Source of the DNA: Desulfobacter hydrogenophilus
GTDB lineage: Bacteria > Desulfobacterota > Desulfobacteria > Desulfobacterales > Desulfobacteraceae
Assembly: GCF_004319545.1 (NCBI RefSeq)
Contig: NZ_CP036313.1
Span: forward strand, 1,614,501-1,678,500
Direction: 5' to 3'
DNA length: 64,000 nt
The notes beneath the pieces were generated by a model. The model saw only the letters and a program-made list of their open reading frames with translations, was not told the origin of the DNA and searched no databases. Every line of letters begins with the position of its first letter. Position 1 is the stretch's first letter. This document shows, piece after piece, positions 34,442 through 41,397 of the stretch. Both the position numbers and the translations under genes were made by a program.

Positions 34442-35483
34442 GTATGTGCTGAGCAGTTTCAAGTCTTTTGTAAATTTCCTTTTTGGCATGGGGCAGCCGG
34501 CTTGCCTTTTCGTGGAACCGGCCTGGGTAATCCAGATCCAGCCGGTCTCCCCTGCAGAGTTTATCCGCAAGAAAGACAATCTGGGTTTCATCCAGTTCCG
34601 GGCCGGGGGTGAGATCCATGTGGGCAGCCACGATGTCTGCGGCCTTTGGGAATCCCAGGCGTTGGAGAAAACGGCTTCCAGCCTCGGCATGGTGGGCTTT
34701 TTTTCTTTTAATGTCATGGAGCAGCGCCCCTGCCCGGATGAGGTTGATATCAAGATCAAAACCCCACGGACGGAGGTCCCGGGCAAGTGTCAGCGCAGTG
34801 TCACAGACCCGGTCCAGGTGGGCCCGGATTGCCGGGGCATCGGCCAGTTCCCGGTCGATGATAGACCGGCATTCCGTTTCATCGGGAATTTCCAGCTTCT
34901 CATATTTTTGTTTTACCCGGCCATAGTCGTCCGGGGTGTCGGCATCCATGAGGATGCCCCGGTCGTGGACCGGCAGTTGGATGATGTGGCTTGGGTCTGA
35001 AAACAGGATCTGCCTCAGGTTGGTGTCGGGATGAGCGCCGGTTATGGCGGGGATCAGCCGGGCCGGGATCAGGGGCGGGTGACCGGTTTCGCCTTTGAAT
35101 GCCGGTACAATCAGGGCATCTTTGTCCTCCTCGAATTTTCTACGAATGAGGCCTATGGTGGCGGGCCGGATGGCCGGGGTGTCGGCAGGCAAAAGAAAGA
35201 ACCCCGTTATGCCCGAAGGCAGGTCGGCCACCCCGGTGCGGATGGAGGAGAACATGCCCGAGGCATAGTCCGGGTTAAACAGGGGGCGGGCCCCTGCCGC
35301 TTCAACGGCCGGTGCCAGGCGGTCATGGTTGTGGCCGGTGACAACGATGATCTCCCTGATGCCCGCAGTTTTGAACAAAGCGATGACGCTTCCAATCATG
35401 GTGGTCCGGCCCAAAGGCAGCAGCGGCTTGTACCGGCCCATGCGGGAAGAAAGACCGGCCGCCGGGATGAGGGCGGCCGTCAT
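34389..35483 (-). CDS. MobA/MocA-like nucleotidyltransferase fused to an HD domain
   Basis: The 364-residue protein pairs an N-terminal GT-A-type NTP transferase with an HD hydrolase-like domain. The transferase carries LIPAAGLSSRMGRYKPLLPLG, the nucleotide loop, and FFLLPADTPAIRP, the metal site near residue 97. The HD domain (from about 210) has ALLHDIKRKKAHHAEAG. MocA adds CMP to molybdopterin to form the cytosine dinucleotide used by xanthine-oxidase-family enzymes. The operon carries such an enzyme, Mop, so this is the likely MCD-forming step. The HD part is unexplained. It corresponds in type to the Desulfovibrio DVU_1551 family. Start and XdhC stop share one base. Confidence 0.85.
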   Translation of the reverse strand: MTAALIPAAGLSSRMGRYKPLLPLGRTTMIGSVIALFKTAGIREIIVVTGHNHDRLAPAVEAAGARPLFNPDYASGMFSSIRTGVADLPSGITGFFLLPADTPAIRPATIGLIRRKFEEDKDALIVPAFKGETGHPPLIPARLIPAITGAHPDTNLRQILFSDPSHIIQLPVHDRGILMDADTPDDYGRVKQKYEKLEIPDETECRSIIDRELADAPAIRAHLDRVCDTALTLARDLRPWGFDLDINLIRAGALLHDIKRKKAHHAEAGSRFLQRLGFPKAADIVAAHMDLTPGPELDETQIVFLADKLCRGDRLDLDYPGRFHEKASRLPHAKKEIYKRLETAQHIHARIESAAGRSLGEILG

Positions 35484-36535
35484 CAGGAGGGATTCCCCTT
35501 ATTTTCCGCCCTTACGTTGATTAATTCCCCTATGATGCTCACGGCGATCTCCGCCGGGGTCTCGGCCTTGATTTTCAGGCCGATGGGGGAATAGATCTGT
35601 TCCAGCCGGGCCGGTGCCACCCCTTTTTCCATCAGGTTGCCGTAAATCTGCTTCTTTTTCTTTTTGCTGCCGATCATGCCGATATAGGCGGCGTCGGTTT
35701 CCAGGGCCTGTTCCAGTACCGTCTGGTCGTGGAGATGGCCCCGGGTGAGGATAACGATATAGGCATTGCCGTCAATGTCCAAGCCGTCAAATGCAGTGGA
35801 AAAATCATCCAGCACCCTGATCTCACCGGCATGGGGGAAACGTGCTTCATTGGCGAACTCAGCCCGGTCATCGGTGACCACGCAGGAAAAATCAGTCAAA
35901 TTGGCCATTTTTGCCAGCTGGAACCCCACATGGCCGGCCCCGAATATGTACAATGTATCCGGCCGGCTCAGGGGCTCAATAATGAATTCGTCCAGCCCAT
36001 AAAACTGCCGCACCGGGCCCGGGCCTGTAAACCGGTTTTCCCCGGCCGCATCCATGAGGGCCTTGGGCAGCATGCCCGGACCAACCACTTCACCCTGTTC
36101 CGCCACCAGGCTGGTTTCTGCAATTTTGTCCGCGGTAATCCGGGTGACGACCAAAGCCTTTTTCCCCTTGCCTTCCAGGTCTGCCAGGTTCTGCCAGACC
36201 TGAATTTGTTCCGGGGGATAGGGGGGCACAAAGCTGCGGAGCCAGACCGTGAGACTGCCCCCGCAGACCATATCCATACCCGCTTTTATTTCCTGGTCCA
36301 GATTAAAATCCATGATTGCTGACTTAGGCCGGTCCAGCAAATCTACACATGCGTCAATGACCTTGGCTTCCACCAGTCCGCCGCCGATGGTGCCGGATAT
36401 GCGTTTGTCCCGCCGGACCAGCATCTTGCTGCCCGAGGTCCGGGGGGTGGAGCCCTTGTGGCCGATGATCACGGCCAAGGCAAACGGTGTGCCGTTGTTC
36501 AAAAGATCCAGGCTTTCCCGGATGAGTGATGTCAT
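35483..36535 (-). CDS. XdhC/CoxI-family molybdoenzyme maturation factor
   Basis: The 350-residue product has an N-terminal XdhC/CoxI domain (FALAVIIGHKGSTPRTSGSKMLV with TIGGGLVEAKVID) and a C-terminal Rossmann domain (YIFGAGHVGFQLAKMANL). XdhC binds molybdenum cofactor, helps with sulfuration, and inserts the cofactor into xanthine-dehydrogenase-type enzymes. Mop of this operon belongs to that family and is its probable client. AAGGAGTAAATTGAC precedes the ATG. It is coupled to the downstream nucleotidyltransferase gene by overlapping stop and start. Confidence 0.9.
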   Translation of the reverse strand: MTSLIRESLDLLNNGTPFALAVIIGHKGSTPRTSGSKMLVRRDKRISGTIGGGLVEAKVIDACVDLLDRPKSAIMDFNLDQEIKAGMDMVCGGSLTVWLRSFVPPYPPEQIQVWQNLADLEGKGKKALVVTRITADKIAETSLVAEQGEVVGPGMLPKALMDAAGENRFTGPGPVRQFYGLDEFIIEPLSRPDTLYIFGAGHVGFQLAKMANLTDFSCVVTDDRAEFANEARFPHAGEIRVLDDFSTAFDGLDIDGNAYIVILTRGHLHDQTVLEQALETDAAYIGMIGSKKKKKQIYGNLMEKGVAPARLEQIYSPIGLKIKAETPAEIAVSIIGELINVRAENKGNPS

Positions 36536-36562
36536 GTCAATTTACTCCTTGGGGCCGGGGCT

Positions 36563-37603
36563 CTATTTTCCGAAACTGCAGTCCGGATACCTGCAATCTT
36601 TGCAGTTGGAACAAAATCCGCCGTGGCCCATCATGATGATGTCCTTTTTCTCAACCGTTTCCCCGGCCAGCACCCGCGGCACCACCAGATCAAAGATGGA
36701 GGCCCGGTGGTACATGACACAGCCGGGCAATCCAATGACCGGAATGTCGTTGATATAGGCCAGCATGAACATGGCCCCGGGCAGGACCGGAGCTCCGTAG
36801 GTGATGATTTTTCCCCCGGCGGCCCGGATGGCGGCGGGGGTCAGGTCGTCGGGATCCACGGACATACCGCCGGTCACAGCAATCATCTGTGCGCCGTCGG
36901 CAATGAGGTCCCGGATGGCGGAGACGGTCATCCCAAGATCGTCAGGCACCACCCGCCTGTCCATGATCCGTGAGCCCAGGTCATTGAATTTTTTTTCCAC
37001 CACCGGGCCGAACTTATCCCTTATCCGTTCATGGAAGACCTCGGAACCGGTGACCACCATGCCTACGTCCAGGGCAGCAAAGGGTTTAACCTCAATGATG
37101 GGAAAATAGTCTTTACAGACTTTCTCAGCATCGCCCACCTGTTTTTCCGGTACGGTTAGGGGGACCACCCGGGTGCCGGCAATCTCCTGTCCATCTTCCA
37201 CGCTGCGGTTGGTGTGCAGGGAGGCGAAAATCACATCCTGAACCGAGTTGAGCTGTGTCAGGCCCTCCACATTTATTTTGAGCAGGCCGTGGGTCCGGGA
37301 TGAAAAACCCACCTTGCCTTCCCTGGGGGCAGAAATATCGATATTGGGCCCAAGAGCGGCTTTCGCAATGCGCAGGGCCGCCTCATTTTCATGGACCTCG
37401 TTTTTCAGGCCGGCCACATAGATATGCTCCTTGCCAATATCCAGCAAAGCATCCACGTCCGCTTCCGTGATGATATGGCCCTTCCTGAATAACGGGCCTT
37501 TAAACAAATCCGGAACGATCCGGGTGATATCGTGGAGCAGGACTTTTCCCACAGCGTCCCTGACGGGCAGGGCCTTTACCTTGTTTTTCTCATAGTATTT
37601 CAA
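36563..37603 (-). CDS. MoeA/MogA-like molybdopterin-binding protein with Cys-rich tail
   Basis: The 346-residue product contains a MoCF-binding domain (VGMVVTGSEVFHERIRDKFGPVV and MIAVTGGMSVDPDDLTPAAIRAAG, about 180-290), typical of MoeA, MogA and CinA. The N-terminal third starts VKALPVRDAVGKVLLHDITRIVPD, as in MoeA-like proteins. The last 20 residues hold four cysteines (FCSNCKDCRYPDC), suggesting a metal or Fe-S site not seen in standard MoeA. It probably handles molybdopterin or molybdenum insertion for Mop. AAGGTAGAAC precedes the ATG. It is separated by 27 bp from xdhC. Confidence 0.82.
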   Translation of the reverse strand: MKYYEKNKVKALPVRDAVGKVLLHDITRIVPDLFKGPLFRKGHIITEADVDALLDIGKEHIYVAGLKNEVHENEAALRIAKAALGPNIDISAPREGKVGFSSRTHGLLKINVEGLTQLNSVQDVIFASLHTNRSVEDGQEIAGTRVVPLTVPEKQVGDAEKVCKDYFPIIEVKPFAALDVGMVVTGSEVFHERIRDKFGPVVEKKFNDLGSRIMDRRVVPDDLGMTVSAIRDLIADGAQMIAVTGGMSVDPDDLTPAAIRAAGGKIITYGAPVLPGAMFMLAYINDIPVIGLPGCVMYHRASIFDLVVPRVLAGETVEKKDIIMMGHGGFCSNCKDCRYPDCSFGK

Positions 37604-37612
37604 TGTTCTACC

Positions 37613-38929
37613 TTAATTAAATTGGATCTGTCGTTTCGTGACATAGGTGTTACTAAAATCAAAGGCACGGACAGCGATGCTGCCCATGCGCAGCCGACCA
37701 GATTCAAGGGCAGTTGTTAACCCAGGTGACGGGCCCGGGTCAATATAAATCGGTTGTGTCAGCGGCTCAAGTCCCATGAGTTCAATGTCCAGGGTTGGAA
37801 TGGCTTGCCTGGAATTTATTTTTGTATATATGCAGGCCGTAAAGTCCACCACGCCCGGCAGGGAAAAGAGGAGGTCATCCAGGTCAACGATGGTCAGATC
37901 GTGGCGACCGGCGGTCTCGGCTTTCACCGCCTGGCGGTTCCTGACCCGGTCCAGCCGGGGAAAGGGGCTGCCGCAGGCACAGGGGGTCTCCAGAATCCGG
38001 GAGACATCCCCGGTCCGGTACCGGACCAGGGGCATGCCCTTGCGGTTCAGGGTGGTAACGACGATTTCCCCCCATTGTCCCGGTGGCAGAGGATTGCCGG
38101 CCGGATCGACGATTTCAAAAAACAGGTCGGGGTGCCTGATATGCAACATCCCCCGTGCCGGGCACTGAATGGCCCCGCCGAACCCCGTTTCCGTCATCCC
38201 GTAATGATTCAGCACTTTTGCGTCCAGAAGGTGTTCCACCCGCTCCACCAGGGCCACCGGCACATGGTCGGCCGTGAGAATGACATGGGGAATGTTGGGC
38301 AGGGTACCCGTGGATTTCATATATTCGCACAGGGCCAGGACCTGGACGGGCATACCGATAATCAGGCTCGGGCAGGTTGCCCTGACCAGGTCGGCTGCCG
38401 GGCTGAAGTCCCGGATAATACCGGGAACCACAGGGCGGGCCTGGGCGGCTTCCATGGCGGTTCTAATCAGGTCTCCGGCGCTGGCCCGGGTATCACCAGG
38501 CAGGAAGATGAGACCGGTTTCCCCAGGGTTCATGATGATCGTGAGTATGGCCTTGAAAAAATCCACGACGCGGCCAATATCTTCATCCGTGAAAAAAATT
38601 CGTTTGGGGGCAGCGGTGGTGCCCGAGGTATTCAGGGTGACAATACGGGAGATCTCCCCCTGGGAAAGCGCCAGAAAGGCTTTGGGATTTTCCCGGATAT
38701 CCGTCGGCCGGGTAAAGGGCAGGGCAGCCATATCTTTAAGGTCCAGAAGTGGGATATCTGCAATATCGGAAAGGGCGTCCCTGTAAAAGCGGCTGTGATC
38801 CCGGGCATGGGTGATGGTGCAATTCAACGCCGCCAACTGATGGCGGCCAAAGGCCTCAAGCTGGGCGGCTGGAGATGACGGCAGCCCCATTGTCCGGTTC
38901 ATCCAGGTATCAAGAAAGGGAGTGTTCAT
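37613..38929 (-). CDS. AMP-forming ligase of the phenylacetate-CoA-ligase fold (DVU_1553-like)
   Basis: The 438-residue product belongs to the ANL adenylating superfamily near PaaK. It shows the phosphate loop LNTSGTTAAPKRIFF near residue 120, NHYGMTETGFGG near 245, and YRTGDVSR near 305, the adenylate-binding stretch. It would activate a carboxylate as an acyl-adenylate and pass it to CoA or another acceptor. Such a ligase inside a molybdenum-cofactor operon is unexplained, and its substrate is unknown. Its ATG overlaps the TGA of the radical SAM gene (ATGA), so both are translated together. Confidence 0.82.
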   Translation of the reverse strand: MNTPFLDTWMNRTMGLPSSPAAQLEAFGRHQLAALNCTITHARDHSRFYRDALSDIADIPLLDLKDMAALPFTRPTDIRENPKAFLALSQGEISRIVTLNTSGTTAAPKRIFFTDEDIGRVVDFFKAILTIIMNPGETGLIFLPGDTRASAGDLIRTAMEAAQARPVVPGIIRDFSPAADLVRATCPSLIIGMPVQVLALCEYMKSTGTLPNIPHVILTADHVPVALVERVEHLLDAKVLNHYGMTETGFGGAIQCPARGMLHIRHPDLFFEIVDPAGNPLPPGQWGEIVVTTLNRKGMPLVRYRTGDVSRILETPCACGSPFPRLDRVRNRQAVKAETAGRHDLTIVDLDDLLFSLPGVVDFTACIYTKINSRQAIPTLDIELMGLEPLTQPIYIDPGPSPGLTTALESGRLRMGSIAVRAFDFSNTYVTKRQIQFN

Positions 38930-40278
38930 GGCTTCCGATACAATCCTTTACCGTCGGCCCGGGTGAGGTTGTAGGCGCAGAAGGGGATAAGGCGGCCGTC
39001 AGGGGCCACGCTATGGATGCAGCAGCCTTTGAGCCGCTCAAGGTCCAGGTTCCAGGCATCCTGGAAGGCCATGCCCGATACCGAGAACATCCGGGTCCGG
39101 GCCTGGCGGATGAATTTGTCCAGGCCGTCTTCATTTGTGGCCGGTGCCCACGGGCCAGGGACCTTCAGCGGCGCCTTCCAGTGCTCGGCTACGGAATCCC
39201 TGGCCTGTTTGGACCCCTGCTCCGCCTGCACCGGTGTGCAGCAATCCGTGTTGAAGGCGGTCAAGGCCGAGGGCCGACCGTTGTCCCGGATGATGAACTT
39301 ACCGTTGAACGAACACAAGGCATGTTCACAGGCCGAGGGTCTGAACGCCGCCGCCTTGAACTGCCCTTGGGTCTGTACCTCGATTTCTTTGAGCACTTCC
39401 GGGATTGTGATCCTGCGGTCGTCTTTGGGGGCCTCTCCATGGCGGCCGAAATAGGAGACCGGCTGGAAATGGACCCCCCGGATGCCCGGGGCATGGTCCA
39501 GGCCGAATTGGAGAATGGGCCCGATCTGGTCAATATTGACGCCCGGTACCAGGGTGGGCACCAATATAACGCCGATGTCATTTTCAACACAGGCAGCAAC
39601 AGCCCTTTGCTTATCTTCAATGAGGGGGCGCCCCCGCAGGGCATTATAAACGATATCCGTCACCCCGTCGAACTGAAGAAAAACAGAGGCAAGCCCGGCA
39701 TCTTTCAACCGGGGGGCAAGGTCCGGGTCCCGGGCCAGGAGAAAGCCGTTGGTGTTCAGCTGAACAAATCTAAATCCGGTTTCCACGGCCCGGGAAATGA
39801 TCAGGGACAGGTCCGGTCGGATAGTGGGTTCTCCCCCGGAGATCTGAAGGTTGGCATCAGGACTGACCTTGTGGACTTTTGCCAGAAGATCGGTAATTTC
39901 TTCCAGACAGGGGTCTGTCGCATTCCCAGGACCAGACTCGGCAAAACAAAATCGGCAGGAAAAATTACAATTTGGGGTAATTTCAAGAACGGCGGTGCAG
40001 GTGTGCTGCCGGTGTTCCGGGCAAAGGCCGCAGTCAAAGGGGCAGCCTTTATCCACCGGGGTCATGTTGAACCGCTGTTTTATGGGCAGCTTGGGCCGGG
40101 TCCAGTTTTCATAGTTTTGGCGACCTTCCCAAAATCGGGTCTTGAACAGGCCGTGGACCGGGCAGGTTTTTTCCAGGAAAATCGAGTCATTTTCCACCAC
40201 ATGCCGGGCTTCAATGGGTGTCAGGCAGACCGGACAAAGGCTTTGGGTCTGGTGCAGGATGTCACGGCCCTTATTCAT
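38926..40278 (-). CDS. radical SAM protein with extra cysteine domain (TrsS-like, MJ0619-type layout)
   Basis: The likely start is the ATG at 40278 inside the end of the preceding gene (ATGAATAA overlap), giving 450 residues; an in-frame ATG at 40305 is less likely. An N-terminal zinc-ribbon-like pair (SLCPVCLTPIEA with TCPVHG) is followed by GCPFDCGLCPEH. The radical SAM core motif CNFSCRFC (CxxxCxxC) and LQISGGEPT come next. This order is shared with the MJ0619-type radical SAM methylases that act on pterin precursors, and with lipid-bridging Tes enzymes. In D. vulgaris the counterpart sits in the same cluster, and some homologues are selenoproteins. Here every position is an ordinary codon. 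Confidence 0.82.
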   Translation of the reverse strand: MNKGRDILHQTQSLCPVCLTPIEARHVVENDSIFLEKTCPVHGLFKTRFWEGRQNYENWTRPKLPIKQRFNMTPVDKGCPFDCGLCPEHRQHTCTAVLEITPNCNFSCRFCFAESGPGNATDPCLEEITDLLAKVHKVSPDANLQISGGEPTIRPDLSLIISRAVETGFRFVQLNTNGFLLARDPDLAPRLKDAGLASVFLQFDGVTDIVYNALRGRPLIEDKQRAVAACVENDIGVILVPTLVPGVNIDQIGPILQFGLDHAPGIRGVHFQPVSYFGRHGEAPKDDRRITIPEVLKEIEVQTQGQFKAAAFRPSACEHALCSFNGKFIIRDNGRPSALTAFNTDCCTPVQAEQGSKQARDSVAEHWKAPLKVPGPWAPATNEDGLDKFIRQARTRMFSVSGMAFQDAWNLDLERLKGCCIHSVAPDGRLIPFCAYNLTRADGKGLYRKP

Positions 40279-40690
40279 TATCAAGATCCGCCGGGTCCAT
40301 TTCATGTTCGGTGAGAATATTCATCAGGGCCTCGTGGGCCTGGGCCAGAAGGGCCGGACAGGTTTCCGGGTTGAGATTGGGATAATGCGCCCCTGCAATC
40401 TGTCGACATTGGATACCCTTAGGAGCGGCTGTGGTGAAAAACGCCTTGAAATCATTTTGCATGGAGGCCCTCAGATCCGGCTCTTGGGGCGCATACATGG
40501 CCAGAATACAGAGTCCGGCGGTGAGAATCCCGCAGGTGCCTGTCTCAAGTTTCGAGCCCATGCACAGTCCCCGGGCAAAATTGACCAGTTCCCTGTTTTC
40601 CAGGTCTGCCAGATCCAGAACCAGCTGCACCATTATCTGACTGCAGCAATAACCTTTGCTTTTTAATTTTAATATTTCGATATTATCCAT
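40271..40690 (-). CDS. C-GCAxxG-C-C family protein (DVU_1555-like)
   Basis: The ATG at 40690 begins two bases after the methyltransferase stop, giving 139 residues (MDNIEILKLKSKGYCCSQ). The family signature is visible as GYCCSQIM, RGLCMGSKLETGTCGILTAGLCI and a later CRQIAG. The spaced cysteines probably bind a metal or take part in redox chemistry. The function is unknown in all homologues. The gene overlaps the start of the radical SAM gene. Its fixed place in the mop cluster suggests a role in maturing the enzyme or supplying its cofactor. Confidence 0.82.
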   Translation of the reverse strand: MDNIEILKLKSKGYCCSQIMVQLVLDLADLENRELVNFARGLCMGSKLETGTCGILTAGLCILAMYAPQEPDLRASMQNDFKAFFTTAAPKGIQCRQIAGAHYPNLNPETCPALLAQAHEALMNILTEHEMDPADLDNE

Positions 40691-40692
40691 TT

Positions 40693-41397
40693 TTATGCTG
40701 TCATCTTGTCTGCAACGATCAGGCAATATCCGGGTTTGAGTTTTCCGGCCCGGCATTGGGTACCCTGGCAGTCATGAAAAATATCACCGGTCAGTGTTTT
40801 CCAGAAGTTGTCCAGACTGCCGTGTTTAAATACCATTTCACAGGCCATTTGCTTTAACAGCCGGGTGTGGTCTTCCCATATTCGGATTTTAAATCCTGCC
40901 TGTTCAATGATCCGGGTTAAATCCGTTTTATTCAGCGCCCCGTCCAGGCAGGTGAGGGCAGGGCGCTGGAGGGCTGCCGGGGGTGCCCCGGGAAGATACA
41001 GGTCCGTGAGCACCAGATGGCCTCCCGGCTGGAGCAGCTCGAAAAAAGTATATAGGCAGTCCCGCTTATCCGGCACCAGGGAGAGGACGCATTCACAGAA
41101 AATCCCCCTGAAGGCGGCGGGTGCAAAGGGCAGGCGGGGCAGCTTTGCCCGTATGCCGTTCCAGTCCTGTGAGCCGGCCGTTGCACGGGCCATGCGTTCC
41201 GCCGAGGCATCCATACCAAAAACCCTGAACCCTGCGTCTTCACACAAGAAGGTGCAGGTAGCCCCGCATCCGCATCCGGCATCCAGGACCCGATCCCCCG
41301 GGGCCAGCGTACAATGGTCCAGGGCCGCCCGGGTCAGGATGAGTCCGCCGGGCCGGTGGGTTTCTATGCAGTCTGTGTGAAAATTATTTATCCTCAA
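40693..41397 (-). CDS. SAM-dependent methyltransferase of the mop cluster (TrsM/DVU_1556-like)
   Basis: A class I methyltransferase with RVLDAGCGCGATCTFLCEDAG as motif I, an acidic GMDASAERM loop and LPFAPAAFRGIFCECVLSLV. The N-terminus is uncertain. Upstream ATG codons in the frame lie deep in the preceding gene. A TTG at 41397, overlapping that gene's stop, gives 234 residues and is my preferred start. Cysteines are unusually frequent (GCGCGATCTFLC). It neighbours the radical SAM protein and probably methylates the same small molecule or a pathway intermediate; this is inference. Confidence 0.75.
   Translation of the reverse strand: MRINNFHTDCIETHRPGGLILTRAALDHCTLAPGDRVLDAGCGCGATCTFLCEDAGFRVFGMDASAERMARATAGSQDWNGIRAKLPRLPFAPAAFRGIFCECVLSLVPDKRDCLYTFFELLQPGGHLVLTDLYLPGAPPAALQRPALTCLDGALNKTDLTRIIEQAGFKIRIWEDHTRLLKQMACEMVFKHGSLDNFWKTLTGDIFHDCQGTQCRAGKLKPGYCLIVADKMTA

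Noticed and set aside
34442..34786. Extended N-terminus for the histidine phosphatase
   Set aside because: The extra 115 residues overlap the nucleotidyltransferase-HD gene in another frame and have no family resemblance. The ATG at 34441 gives the usual length.
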